DNA from: Blautia hansenii DSM 20583
GTDB lineage: Bacteria > Bacillota > Clostridia > Lachnospirales > Lachnospiraceae
Length of the DNA stretch: 64,000 nucleotides
Assembly: GCF_002222595.2 (NCBI RefSeq)
Contig: NZ_CP022413.2
Location: forward strand, 2,186,001 to 2,250,000
Reading direction: 5' to 3'
Every line of letters starts with the position of its first letter. Positions within the stretch are counted from its first letter, which is position 1. Positions 7,776 to 17,026 of this stretch are shown here, piece by piece. The translations under genes were made by a program, and so were the position numbers. The notes beneath the pieces are model-generated. The model did not search any database, was not told the origin of the DNA, and worked only from the letters and a program-made list of their open reading frames with translations.

Positions 7776-9452
7776 TTATTTTAATTTAAAAGAACTCTTT
7801 AATGATACAATACGATTAAATACCGGTGCTCCCGGTTTACTGTCATGGCAATCCGCACAGAAAAATCCATTTCTTACAAACTGAAATCTATCATAAGATT
7901 CTGCTTTTCCTAATTCCGGTTCTACAAGACATCCCTTCACAACTGTCAGTGAGTTAGGATTTAAGTTCAAACTTCCATCCTCTTTATTGTATACACCTTT
8001 TTCTTCATCTACGATATTTTCATATAAACGACATTCTGCTTCTACTGCTGTTTCTGCACATACCCAATGAATGGTTCCTTTTACCTTTCTTCCGTCCGGT
8101 GAATTACCACCTTTAGAAGCAGGATCATAAGTACAGTGGATAACTGTTACATTTCCTTCTTCGTCTTTTTCACATCCTGTACAAGTAACAAAATAAGCAT
8201 TCATAAGACGTACTTCATTTTCAGGATACAGACGTTTATACTTCTTAATAGGAACTTCCATAAAGTCTTCTCTTTCAATGTACAGTTCTCTGCCAAATGG
8301 AACCTGTCTTGTACCCAATTCCGGATTTTCCATATTATTTGGGACTTCCAGATATTCAATTTCTCCTTCCGGATAATTGTCAATTACTAATTTCACAGGA
8401 TCTAAAACAGCCATCATACGAGGCGCTTTCATCTTCAAATCTTCTCTGATACAATACTCCAGCATTGCATAATCTACAGAACTGTTTGCCTTGGAAACAC
8501 CACACAATTCTACAAATTTCTGGATAGATTCCGGTGTAAAACCACGTCTTCTTAAAGCTGCAATAGATACCAGACGAGGATCATCCCAGCCATCTACAAT
8601 GCCATCTTCTACCAGTTTTTTGATATATCTCTTTCCTGTTACTACATTTGTCAAATATAATTTTGCAAATTCAATCTGCTTTGGAGGATGTACATACTCT
8701 AACTCCTGAACAACCCAGTCATATAACGGTCTGTGATCCTCAAATTCCAATGTACAGATAGAATGAGTAACACCTTCAATAGCATCTTCAATAGGATGTG
8801 CAAAATCATACATTGGGTAAATGCACCATTTGTCACCTGTATTGTGGTGTGTCATGTGAGCCACACGATAAATAACAGGATCACGCATATTAATATTTGG
8901 AGAAGCCATATCAATTTTTGCTCTCAGAACCTTACTTCCGTCTTTAAACTCACCGTTTTTCATTTTTTCAAATAATTCCAGATTTTCCTCTACACTTCTG
9001 TTTCTGTAAGGACTCTCTTTTCCCGGCTCTGTTAAGGTTCCTCTGTATTCTCTGATTTCTTCTGCTGTTAAATCACAGACAAAAGCTTTTCCTTTTTTAA
9101 TCAGCTTCACCGCTGCTTCATACATCTGTTCAAAATAATTAGATGCGAAATATAAACGGTCTTCCCAATCAGCGCCCAACCACTGAATATCTTTCTTAAT
9201 AGACTCTACAAATTCTACTTTTTCCTTTGTAGGATTTGTATCGTCAAAACGCATGTTAAATTTTCCATGGTATTTCTGTGCCAAACCATAGTTTAATAAA
9301 ATTGATTTTGCATGACCAATATGCAGATATCCGTTTGGCTCAGGTGGAAATCTGGTACAAATTTCATCGTACTTTCCTTCTGCCAAATCTTTTTCAATAA
9401 TCTGCTCAATAAAGTTTTTAGAAACGGTTTCTTTTGCTGTTTCTTTTTCCAC
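7776..9452 (-). CDS. glnS: Glutaminyl-tRNA synthetase
   Basis: This 558-residue class I synthetase attaches glutamine to tRNA-Gln in the cytoplasm. The HIGH signature is in [25 protein letters not shown] follows, and the KMSKS-equivalent loop reads [12 protein letters not shown] before GWDDPRL. The length is normal for bacterial GlnRS. The start has GACGGAGGAG upstream. The 129-base leader is too short for a T-box, and I see no T-box core. The MocR regulator is coupled to its stop codon. Many Firmicutes make Gln-tRNA through GatCAB instead, so direct GlnRS is a lineage trait worth noting. Confidence 0.95.
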   Translation of the reverse strand: MEKETAKETVSKNFIEQIIEKDLAEGKYDEICTRFPPEPNGYLHIGHAKSILLNYGLAQKYHGKFNMRFDDTNPTKEKVEFVESIKKDIQWLGADWEDRLYFASNYFEQMYEAAVKLIKKGKAFVCDLTAEEIREYRGTLTEPGKESPYRNRSVEENLELFEKMKNGEFKDGSKVLRAKIDMASPNINMRDPVIYRVAHMTHHNTGDKWCIYPMYDFAHPIEDAIEGVTHSICTLEFEDHRPLYDWVVQELEYVHPPKQIEFAKLYLTNVVTGKRYIKKLVEDGIVDGWDDPRLVSIAALRRRGFTPESIQKFVELCGVSKANSSVDYAMLEYCIREDLKMKAPRMMAVLDPVKLVIDNYPEGEIEYLEVPNNMENPELGTRQVPFGRELYIEREDFMEVPIKKYKRLYPENEVRLMNAYFVTCTGCEKDEEGNVTVIHCTYDPASKGGNSPDGRKVKGTIHWVCAETAVEAECRLYENIVDEEKGVYNKEDGSLNLNPNSLTVVKGCLVEPELGKAESYDRFQFVRNGFFCADCHDSKPGAPVFNRIVSLKSSFKLK

Positions 9453-9581
9453 TTTTTTCTCCTCCGTCTATGGTAATTTTCTTTGGCTTAAACCAATTTT
9501 TTGTCTAAATAATAGCTTTAAAAAATATACTACCATAAAATTACTGTTTTTCAAAGGCTTTGCTTATATTTTTTTCTGATT

Positions 9582-10016
9582 TCAGTCTAAAATCATAAAG
9601 TTTGCCGTTGCAGTAGCAATGATTTTGTCGTTTTTCTCTGACCTGCACACTGCATGAACATTACATACCTTTCTTCCTGCCCTGTCTGCGGTTGCAGTGA
9701 CAAGCAGTGCGTCACCGGGAAGCCCCGGACTTAAATAATTGATATTTAAGTTAATGGTGGGAATACTCTTACTTCCACTTACGTTTCTTACAATCGCTCC
9801 GCAGGTGGTATCAATAGCCGCTGCAATGATACCGCCGTGTATGGTGGACATATGATTTAATTCCCATCTCTGTATGGGAAATCGAAAGGTAAGGCTCTTT
9901 TTCTCATAATTGCAGGAATAAAATTCCACCTGCATTTTATTATACAAATGGTCCGGTGAATTAGGGTATAACATTTCCATCTGCTTCTTTATTTCCTGTT
10001 CCATTGTCTGCTGCAT
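9582..10016 (-). CDS. PaaI-family hotdog thioesterase
   Basis: This is a 144-residue single hotdog domain of the PaaI/YbdB-like thioesterase group. The diagnostic segment is STIHGGIIAAAIDTTCGAI, with HGG at the catalytic turn, followed by INLNINYLSPGLPGD and the ATATANFMI end strand. It is expected to hydrolyse an acyl-CoA in the cytoplasm; the substrate cannot be told. It lies 14 bases downstream of truA in the same direction and is probably co-transcribed with it. Confidence 0.87.
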   Translation of the reverse strand: MQQTMEQEIKKQMEMLYPNSPDHLYNKMQVEFYSCNYEKKSLTFRFPIQRWELNHMSTIHGGIIAAAIDTTCGAIVRNVSGSKSIPTINLNINYLSPGLPGDALLVTATADRAGRKVCNVHAVCRSEKNDKIIATATANFMILD

Positions 10017-10030
10017 AACTTCTCTCCTCT

Positions 10031-10765
10031 TTAATAACGTACTTCTAAAAGGGTCAGTCCTCTTGCCGGAGCTGTAAATCCTGCTTCTTTTCTGTCACAG
10101 CCTTCTAAAATCCCTTTCATCTCCTCCGGCTTTCTTCGTCCCCTGCCTACTTCAATTAATGTGCCCGTTAAAATCCGAACCATATTATACAAAAAACCGT
10201 TTCCTGTATAAGTAATGACAATTTCCTGTGTCAAATCCACAATCTCAATACTGTAAATCGTTCTTACAGAGGATTTTTTCATTTTCTTATTAGAACAAAA
10301 GCTTTTAAAATCGTGAGTGCCCTCTAAATATTTGGCCGCTTCCTGCATGGCGTTTACATCTAGCGTTTCATGAAGAGGGCATTGGTATTTTCTTTCAAAA
10401 ACATTTTTATGAATACCGGATACAATCCGATATTGATACACCTTCTCCTTTGCGTTTAAGCGGCTGTGAAACCGCTCCTCCGCCTCGCTTACCTTAGAAA
10501 TCTCGATGTCCTCCGGCAGATACTCATTTAAATATTGACAAATTTCTTCGCAGCTCTTTTCACAGTCCGCATGGAAATTCGCCACCTGACCTTTGGCATG
10601 TACCCCTGCATCAGTTCTTCCTGCTCCCTGAATTTGTACCTCTGTTCCCAGCATTTTTGTTAAAACATCTTCGATTTTTCCCTGTATGGTATTGTCCGTA
10701 TCCTTCTGACGCTGCCAGCCTCCGTATCGGCTTCCGTCATATTGAATATCCAAACGATAATTCAT
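10031..10765 (-). CDS. truA: tRNA pseudouridine(38-40) synthase
   Basis: This 244-residue enzyme isomerises uridines at positions 38-40 of tRNA anticodon arms. The catalytic Asp is in GAGRTDAGVHAKGQV, and the fold markers YDGSRYGGWQRQ, VYQYRI and FLYNMVRILTG are present. I moved the start to the ATG at 10765 (MNYRLDIQYDG), which has AAGGAGAG correctly spaced. The longer ORF would begin inside the terminator hairpin of the upstream wall-enzyme gene. Confidence 0.95.
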   Translation of the reverse strand: MNYRLDIQYDGSRYGGWQRQKDTDNTIQGKIEDVLTKMLGTEVQIQGAGRTDAGVHAKGQVANFHADCEKSCEEICQYLNEYLPEDIEISKVSEAEERFHSRLNAKEKVYQYRIVSGIHKNVFERKYQCPLHETLDVNAMQEAAKYLEGTHDFKSFCSNKKMKKSSVRTIYSIEIVDLTQEIVITYTGNGFLYNMVRILTGTLIEVGRGRRKPEEMKGILEGCDRKEAGFTAPARGLTLLEVRY

Positions 10766-10790
10766 ATCTGCTCTCCTTTTAAACAGACAA

Positions 10791-10816
10791 AAGGTGTTAC
10801 ATAAATGCAACACCTT
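10791..10816 (-). terminator. Terminator of the NlpC/P60-3D gene
   Basis: AAGGTGTT and AACACCTT flank CAT...ATG, giving a nearly continuous hairpin. On the minus strand it is followed by TTTT. It separates the wall-enzyme gene from truA. Confidence 0.65.
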
Positions 10817-10829
10817 ATATCTCTATTTC

Positions 10830-13070
10830 TTATTTTACCAAATAAACATCCGCATGATTTACACCCAAAGCATTGGCTCTGTCATGGTCGTTTACATAGA
10901 TATCAATGCGGTTTCCTTTAATTGCACCGCCACAGTCTTCTGCTGTAAATACATGTCCGTTAATAATTACCTGTGTTCCGTAAGGAATAACTTTCGGGTC
11001 TACTGCAATGGTTCTTCCTTCTACTACCGGTGTACCTGTTGCTGTAATACCTGTTTCCACATCACAGCAAAGCTCACAGGAGCAATAATAAGTCAGCTTA
11101 AAGTTACCCAGTTTTTCACCGTACATATCAGATGTAGCATTTACCTCTGCTATATCACCGCCGCCGTAGGAAACTGTCTCATCCTCTAATACACGTACTG
11201 CCCATACTGCGTTTTTCGTATTTAAGTTACCCTGCACGATACCATAATCCTTACCCATAGCTTCTACGGTCTTACCGTCTCCTGCATAGATAACAACGTG
11301 ATATACATAACCATTCTTTGCATAGAAAATCAAATCTCCCGGCTGTGCATCTTCTACCGGAATTTTGGTTCCGTACTGTGCCTGATCTGCCGCAACACGA
11401 GGCAGCTCATATCCGTATTCTTTGAAAATACTCTGTACAAAACCGGAGCAGTCCGCACCTTCTGTTAAGCTGGTACCTCCCCAAACATAAGGATTTCCGA
11501 TAAACTGAGAAGCAAATTCTACCACAGAGCTTCTAAGCTGTCCTCCCGGGACTCCTGATCTTACAGAAGTGAGTGTATAATAACAAGCTTCATTCTCTTC
11601 CGGCGCAATTTCTTCTTTTGCAAGCGTATAAGTATCTTCACCCTTTTCTGTTACTTCTTCCTGAACCGTTTCTTCCATGTTCAGATATTCTTTTGCCACA
11701 AAGCCTCTGACATCTCCGGACTCTATGTAGACCCAATCCTCCTCTGCATCTTCCAGAACATAGCACAGGCTGTTTTCTTCCAGCGTTCCGATAATACGGG
11801 ACTCTGTATTCTTATCCTCTCTTATGTTTAAAAGACTGGCTGTTGTAAGGGCATACTCCTTATCTACAACTGTCTGATTTACCGTAGCTCTCAGATACAA
11901 AAATGCTTTATTTTCTCTGTATGGAACTGTTTCTTTTGCTGTGGGTGCAACGCCTTCAATTCCTTTATATTCTTCATTAAATCTTGCTGCTAAGGATCTT
12001 GCTTCCTTCTGATATCTTTCCAGAATTTTCTGAGCTTCCTCTCCTGTAACAACATCCTCTGCTTTTACAAAGCCTCTGACAGCTCCGGACTCAACATAAA
12101 GCCATCCGTCTTCCTCTTCCTTCAATATGTAACATACACCTTTTTTAGCAAGTGTTCCTACACTGCGGGCCTCCTCTGTCATCTCTTCATAAATATTTAT
12201 TTTTTCATTGGAAAATGCGTATTTTCTGGCTACTGTCCAGAAACGAAAATCTTCTACAATCGTAGGAACTTCTATAATTTCCTGCTGCTGTACTAATTCC
12301 TGATTGCTAGATGGCGCTTCCGGATCATCCGCTTCAATTTTGGGTGAACCATTATCTAAAAGAATAACATAGCCATTTTCATCCAACACATAATGATAAC
12401 CCTCCGGCAGCTGATAGCCTGTTCTTTCCTCATACTGCTCAGGTGTCTCCTGTGACGGCGTTTCATCCACTGTATCGGCTTCTATTTTCGGTGAACCATC
12501 TTCGTTAAATGTCACATAACCATTTGCATCCAATACATAATGATATCCTTCCGGCAGCTGATAGCCTGTTCTTTCCTCATACTGCTGGGGTGTCTCCTGT
12601 AACGGTGCTTCCGGCTGATTGGCTTCTATTTTTACACTGCCGTCTTCGTTAAATGTTACATAACCATTTGCATCCAATACATAATGATGTCCTTCCGGCA
12701 GCTGATAGCCTGTTCTTTCCTCATACTGCTGGGGTGTCTCCTGTAACGGTGCTTCCGGCTGATTGGCTTCTATTTTTATACTGCCGTCTTCGTTAAATGT
12801 TACATAGCCATTTGCATCCAATACATAATGATGTCCTTCCGGCAGCTGATAGCCTGTTCTCTGCTCGTACTGCTCAGGTGTTTCCTGTAACGGCGCTTCC
12901 GGCTGTTCAGGCTCTTGTGGTGTTTCCGGCTGCTGAGGTGTCTCCGGTTCTTCCACGACCTGATTGCCATCCGCCTGAGTCTGTATATCTGCTGCAAAAA
13001 CATTTGCCGGTGCTGCTAAGCTAAGCGCCATAGTAAGCGCAAGTATTTTCTTTATTTCCTTATATTTCAA
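10830..13070 (-). CDS. Secreted cell-wall hydrolase: 48-residue repeats, SH3b, NlpC/P60 and 3D domains
   Basis: This is a 746-residue exported peptidoglycan enzyme. I chose the TTG at 13070 because GGAGGAG lies six bases upstream; it gives a clean signal peptide (MKYKEIKKILALTMALSLAA, cut near NVFA-AD). A Pro/Glu linker leads to four tandem repeats (about 63-255), two SH3b-like domains (about 285-340 and 405-460) and an NlpC/P60 endopeptidase domain (about 515-625). Its Cys541 is in ADCSGF and its His591 in YHVVIY. The C-terminus is a 3D domain (about 655-746) with FTAEDCGGAIKGNRID. Such enzymes cut stem peptides, and 3D domains occur in lytic transglycosylases, so the protein may carry two wall-cutting activities. 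Confidence 0.9.
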   Translation of the reverse strand: MKYKEIKKILALTMALSLAAPANVFAADIQTQADGNQVVEEPETPQQPETPQEPEQPEAPLQETPEQYEQRTGYQLPEGHHYVLDANGYVTFNEDGSIKIEANQPEAPLQETPQQYEERTGYQLPEGHHYVLDANGYVTFNEDGSVKIEANQPEAPLQETPQQYEERTGYQLPEGYHYVLDANGYVTFNEDGSPKIEADTVDETPSQETPEQYEERTGYQLPEGYHYVLDENGYVILLDNGSPKIEADDPEAPSSNQELVQQQEIIEVPTIVEDFRFWTVARKYAFSNEKINIYEEMTEEARSVGTLAKKGVCYILKEEEDGWLYVESGAVRGFVKAEDVVTGEEAQKILERYQKEARSLAARFNEEYKGIEGVAPTAKETVPYRENKAFLYLRATVNQTVVDKEYALTTASLLNIREDKNTESRIIGTLEENSLCYVLEDAEEDWVYIESGDVRGFVAKEYLNMEETVQEEVTEKGEDTYTLAKEEIAPEENEACYYTLTSVRSGVPGGQLRSSVVEFASQFIGNPYVWGGTSLTEGADCSGFVQSIFKEYGYELPRVAADQAQYGTKIPVEDAQPGDLIFYAKNGYVYHVVIYAGDGKTVEAMGKDYGIVQGNLNTKNAVWAVRVLEDETVSYGGGDIAEVNATSDMYGEKLGNFKLTYYCSCELCCDVETGITATGTPVVEGRTIAVDPKVIPYGTQVIINGHVFTAEDCGGAIKGNRIDIYVNDHDRANALGVNHADVYLVK
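12306..12884 (-). repeat. Four tandem 144-base coding repeats
   Basis: Inside the wall-enzyme gene, four copies of about 144 bases encode QYEERTGYQLPEG-type units of 48 residues, each with HYVLDANGYVTFNEDGS. One copy is 49 residues long. The first three are almost identical in DNA, pointing to recent duplication; the fourth has diverged (NGYVILLDNGS). The number of copies may vary between strains. Confidence 0.9.
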
Positions 13071-13147
13071 TTTCTTCTCCTCCGGTATCACTGTATCCAT
13101 TTCTAAGGTTGAATACCATTCTAGTAAAAATGTTTCGTCTTCTTTTT

Positions 13148-13176
13148 AGTTTATCACGAGTACCTTATCAAATCAA
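13148..13176 (-). promoter_or_regulatory. Promoter of the wall-hydrolase gene
   Basis: On the minus strand TTGATT (13176-13171), 17 bases, TAAACT (13153-13148). The transcript would have a leader of about 70 bases before the TTG start. Confidence 0.5.
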
Positions 13177-13265
13177 CAATAAATTATAGAATTTAAAGTA
13201 TTTTTTATGCACTTTACCCTACTTTTGTATGATATTTTTCATTTTTTATACAATTATCCTAATCA

Positions 13266-14600
13266 CTATTTTTTGCCCACATATGCAACCTCTTTTCCTA
13301 AGAAAAAAAGTGCTAACAGATTAGGAACTGCCATCATTCCGTTTAAGGCATCGGACAATTCCCAAATCATAGTCGGAGCAATCATACATCCCGGCAGTGT
13401 AATCAAAATATAGCAAAAACGATATACCTTTACACCCTTTTCTCCTGCCAGATAATCTGCTGTCTGTGCACCAAAATAAAACCAGCCAATCATTGTGGCA
13501 AAAGCAAACAATGCGGTTGCCCCTGCCAAAAACTCCTTTCCCCAAGGAATAACAGATGCAAACGCCATTCCCGTAAGCGTTGTTCCATCTATCTCTCCAG
13601 CCTGCCAATATGGCACTTGACTCACCAATATTACAAGAGCTGTAATCGTACAGACCAGAACTGTATCAATAAATACTTCTAAAATCCCCCACATTCCTTG
13701 AACTTTCGGGTCCTCCACATCAGACTGGGCATGAGCCATAACAGAAGACCCAAGCCCCGCCTCATTAGAAAAAATCCCCCTTGCAATTCCCATACGCACC
13801 GCCTGTTTCATACTGTATCCTGCCACCCCTCCCACTGCTGCCGAAGAGCGAAAGGCTTCTTGGAAAATCAAAGCAAATGCTCCTGCAATTCTGTCTCTGT
13901 AAAAGAATAGAACAAGCATAGCGCCTGCCAAATAAATGGCAGCCATAACAGGTACAAGCCTTTCCGTAAAGATTGCAATTCGCTTCATTCCTCCTGTTAA
14001 AACCACTGCCACTACAATCATGCAAAGACTTCCTGACAGAAATGCAGGTACATGAAAAGCCTTTTCAAGCCCCACTGCCATAGAATTTCCCTGCACCATA
14101 TTCCCCATGCCAAAGGATGCGCCTAAACAGCAGACAGCAAAAGCAACAGCCAAAGGCTTACACCCAAGTCCCCTTTCCATATAAACCATGGCGCCGCCCT
14201 TCCACTGTCCTTTCTCATCTTTATAACGATATTTTATTCCCAAAAAATTTTCCGCATAGGTTGTCATCATTCCGAAAAAGGCAGATACCCACATCCAGAA
14301 GATAGCTCCCGGTCCTCCAAACATCAATGCAGTGGCAACGCCGGTTATATTCCCTGTGCCCAAAGTAGCTGCCAGCGCTGTGCAAAAAGATTGAAATTGC
14401 GTTACAGAAGCAGTTTCTTTCGCATTTTTTGTTTTCTTTCCTTTTTTTAATGCACCAATGGTATTTGCTGTCCATATATGTATTTTTGTAATCTGAAAAA
14501 ATCCTGACCGTATGGTAAACCAGATACCTGCTCCCAGAAAAAATACCAGCATTCCCCGTCCCCATACAAATTCCTGAAGAGAATGAATAAAATTTGCCAT
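13266..14600 (-). CDS. Sodium:alanine/glycine symporter (AGCS family)
   Basis: This 444-residue integral membrane protein of the AGCS/AlsT family takes up small neutral amino acids with Na+. Family marks include GTGNITGVATALMFGGPGAIFWMW, split here by function: the first glycine-rich part lies at the ion site, and the WMWVSAFFGMMTTYAEN part is the family signature. GIFSNEAGLGSS follows. About ten hydrophobic helices are visible. The gene stands alone between fba and the wall-hydrolase gene. The substrate preference cannot be read. Confidence 0.93.
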   Translation of the reverse strand: MANFIHSLQEFVWGRGMLVFFLGAGIWFTIRSGFFQITKIHIWTANTIGALKKGKKTKNAKETASVTQFQSFCTALAATLGTGNITGVATALMFGGPGAIFWMWVSAFFGMMTTYAENFLGIKYRYKDEKGQWKGGAMVYMERGLGCKPLAVAFAVCCLGASFGMGNMVQGNSMAVGLEKAFHVPAFLSGSLCMIVVAVVLTGGMKRIAIFTERLVPVMAAIYLAGAMLVLFFYRDRIAGAFALIFQEAFRSSAAVGGVAGYSMKQAVRMGIARGIFSNEAGLGSSVMAHAQSDVEDPKVQGMWGILEVFIDTVLVCTITALVILVSQVPYWQAGEIDGTTLTGMAFASVIPWGKEFLAGATALFAFATMIGWFYFGAQTADYLAGEKGVKVYRFCYILITLPGCMIAPTMIWELSDALNGMMAVPNLLALFFLGKEVAYVGKK

Positions 14601-14671
14601 TGCACATTCCTTTTCCTTGCTCCATAAAACCTATGCAAAAAATCATTCTCCTATGAAATGAAAAAAGACCA

Positions 14672-14729
14672 TTACATGAAGTATCTATTAAGGATATGTA
14701 TACATATTCCAAACTTCTACTTCATGTAA
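14672..14729 (-). terminator. Terminator of fba, nested inverted repeats
   Basis: TTACATGAAGTA (14672-14683) and TACTTCATGTAA (14718-14729) are perfect 12-base arms. The loop holds a second dyad around ATATGTATACATAT. On the minus strand the hairpin is followed by TGGTCTTTTTTC. Confidence 0.65.
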
Positions 14730-14753
14730 CAGCCTTTGCTGTAAGAGTTAATC

Positions 14754-15623
14754 TTATTCGAAAGCTTTTCCAACAGAACCAAAGAGTTCCATTTTTTCTT
14801 TAATTGTATCGCAGATAGCATCAAATCCCGGTTTTAATAATTTACGTGGGTCGTATCCTTTTCCTTCATTATCTTTTCCAGCTTCGATATATTCACGTGT
14901 AGCTGCTGCGAAAGCTAACTGACATTCTGTGTTTACATTGATTTTAGATACACCTAAATCAATTGCTTTTTTAATCATATCTGCTGGGATACCTGTACCA
15001 CCGTGAAGAACTAATGGCATTTCTCCTGTTAATTTCTGGATATTGTCCAAAACGTCAAAGCTAAGACCTGCCCAGTTTTCAGGATATTTTCCATGAATGT
15101 TACCGATACCTGCTGCAAGCATATCAACACCTAAGTCAGCAATCATTTTACATTCTTCTGGATCTGCACATTCACCCATACCTACAACACCGTCTTCTTC
15201 ACCACCAATAGAACCAACTTCTGCTTCTAAGGACAGTCCAAGACCTTTACAAACACCTGCTAATTCTTTTGTTTTTTCAACGTTTTCTTCGATTGGGTAG
15301 TGGGAACCATCAAACATAATAGAAGAAAATCCTGCTTTAATACATTTATAGCATCCATCGTATGTACCATGATCTAAGTGCAGAGCAACCGGAACTGTGA
15401 TGTTTAATTCATCAATCATAGCTTTTACCATGTCTGCAACTGTTTTAAATCCACACATATATTTTCCTGCACCTTCAGAAACACCCAGAATAATTGGGGA
15501 TTTACATTCTTCTGCAGTTAAAAGCGCTGCTTTTGTCCACTCCATGTTATTGATATTAAACTGACCTACTGCATAATGTCCTGCTTTTGCTTTTTTTAAC
15601 ATTTCTGCTGCTGATACTAACAT
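14754..15623 (-). CDS. fba: Class II fructose-1,6-bisphosphate aldolase
   Basis: This 289-residue zinc-dependent aldolase splits fructose-1,6-bisphosphate into two trioses in glycolysis. Metal and substrate residues are visible in ALHLDHGTYDGC, MFDGSHYPIEENV, EAEVGSIGGEEDGV and VLHGGTGIPADMI. I used the ATG at 15623 (MLVSAAEMLKKAK) with GGAGG upstream rather than the longer ORF. It is divergent from a PPi-type phosphofructokinase across a 146-base promoter region, so two consecutive glycolytic steps are neighbours. Confidence 0.95.
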   Translation of the reverse strand: MLVSAAEMLKKAKAGHYAVGQFNINNMEWTKAALLTAEECKSPIILGVSEGAGKYMCGFKTVADMVKAMIDELNITVPVALHLDHGTYDGCYKCIKAGFSSIMFDGSHYPIEENVEKTKELAGVCKGLGLSLEAEVGSIGGEEDGVVGMGECADPEECKMIADLGVDMLAAGIGNIHGKYPENWAGLSFDVLDNIQKLTGEMPLVLHGGTGIPADMIKKAIDLGVSKINVNTECQLAFAAATREYIEAGKDNEGKGYDPRKLLKPGFDAICDTIKEKMELFGSVGKAFE

Positions 15624-15672
15624 ATTCAATGACCTCCGTTTATTTTTTTTATTGGGTCTAAAACCTAAAACC

Positions 15673-15700
15673 ATTATAACACATTTTCATTTTCAGGCAA
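15673..15700 (-). promoter_or_regulatory. Promoter of fba
   Basis: On the minus strand TTGCCT (15700-15695), 16 bases, a perfect TATAAT (15678-15673). Confidence 0.55.
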
Positions 15701-15769
15701 GTATTTCTTAATGCAATTTATCCTGTTTCATGATATACTTATTTTTAAGAATATTTAACAGAAAGGAAT

Positions 15770-17005
15770 ATGAACATCAATATGGAAATAAAAAATTTAA
15801 TTGTCGGACAATCCGGAGGTCCTACCGCAGTCATTAACAGCAGCTTATACGGCGTTGTTTCTGAAGCGCTTTCCCAGCCTTCTATCGGCAAGGTATACGG
15901 TATGGTAAACGGCATCGAAGGCTTTTTACGAGAAACGGTTTTGGATTTTGAAGAAACACTCTTTTCCAATGATTTAGAAAAATTAAAAACCACTCCCGGA
16001 GCCTATCTGGGTTCCTGCCGCTACAAACTGCCTGAAGACTTGGACGACCCTGTTTATCCTGTTCTTTTTCAGAAATTCAAAGAATTAAGCATTGGCTATT
16101 TCTTCTATATCGGCGGAAATGACTCTATGGATACCGTCAGCAAGTTGTCCCGTTATGCCGAAAAAATCAACAGTGACATTCGTGTAATCGGCGAACCAAA
16201 AACCATTGATAACGATTTGGTTATGACAGACCATACTCCCGGCTTTGGCAGCGCTGCCAGATATGTTGCTTCTACTGTAAGAGAAATTGTCATTGATGCC
16301 AATGTGTACGAAACAAAATCTGTTACTATTGTTGAGATTATGGGACGTCATGCGGGCTGGCTCACTGCCGCAAGCGCTTTGGCAAGAAAAAGCGTCGGGG
16401 ACAATCCTCTGCTGATTTATCTGCCGGAAACAGATTTTGACGAAGAAGCTTTTCTTGAAAAAGTAAAAGGTTGTTTTGAAAAAAATCCAAATGTCATTGT
16501 CTGTGTTTCTGAAGGTATTCACGATAAAAACGGAACTTTCATCTGCGAATACGATAACTCCGTAGGCACAGATACTTTTGGACACAAAATGCTGGCAGGC
16601 TGCGGAAAATATCTGGAAAATCTGGTTCGTAACCGTCTGTGCGTAAAGGCACGCTCCGTGGAATTAAATGTAAATCAGCGCTGTTCCGCCTCTATGATGT
16701 CAGCAACAGACCAAAAAGAAGCAATTCTTGCAGGACAATTTGGTGTACGTGAAGCATTAAAAGGCGCTACCGGAAAAATGGTTTCCTACGTTAGAACTTC
16801 TGATTTACCTTATAGCATGACACTTGGTCTGGAAGATGTAAATCTGATTTGTAATCAGGAAAAAACCGTTCCTCTGGAATGGATTTCCAAAGACGGTTCT
16901 GATGTGACAGACGCATTTCTAGCTTACGCCCTTCCTCTTATTCAGGGCACAGTAGAAATTCCGCTTGGCACAGATGGACTTCCTGATTTCCTTTCCAGAA
17001 AATAA
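15770..17005 (+). CDS. 6-phosphofructokinase, probably pyrophosphate-dependent
   Basis: This 411-residue enzyme phosphorylates fructose-6-phosphate. Phosphate-donor markers are GQSGGPTAVIN near the N-terminus, GGNDSM (115-120) and PKTIDNDL (143-150). In this superfamily Asp in the GGND motif together with Lys144 in PKTIDND marks PPi users; ATP enzymes have Gly at both places. MGRHAGWLTAASAL is the sugar-phosphate site. PPi use makes the step reversible and saves ATP, which is common in anaerobes. The ATG at 15770 is close to its AAAGGA site; an ATG at 15782 is an alternative. It faces fba. Confidence 0.9.
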   Translation: MNINMEIKNLIVGQSGGPTAVINSSLYGVVSEALSQPSIGKVYGMVNGIEGFLRETVLDFEETLFSNDLEKLKTTPGAYLGSCRYKLPEDLDDPVYPVLFQKFKELSIGYFFYIGGNDSMDTVSKLSRYAEKINSDIRVIGEPKTIDNDLVMTDHTPGFGSAARYVASTVREIVIDANVYETKSVTIVEIMGRHAGWLTAASALARKSVGDNPLLIYLPETDFDEEAFLEKVKGCFEKNPNVIVCVSEGIHDKNGTFICEYDNSVGTDTFGHKMLAGCGKYLENLVRNRLCVKARSVELNVNQRCSASMMSATDQKEAILAGQFGVREALKGATGKMVSYVRTSDLPYSMTLGLEDVNLICNQEKTVPLEWISKDGSDVTDAFLAYALPLIQGTVEIPLGTDGLPDFLSRK

Positions 17006-17026
17006 TAATCGTTTAGGAGGGTTTTT

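Noticed and set aside
9453..9581. T-box leader upstream of glnS
   Set aside because: The gap is 129 bases and I see neither the T-box core sequence nor a large antiterminator.
12306..12884. CRISPR-like regular repeats
   Set aside because: The 144-base units are continuous coding sequence in one frame with no spacers, giving protein repeats.
16085..16585. A 166-codon minus-strand ORF opposite the phosphofructokinase
   Set aside because: It is wholly antisense to a strongly supported gene and shows no family signal.
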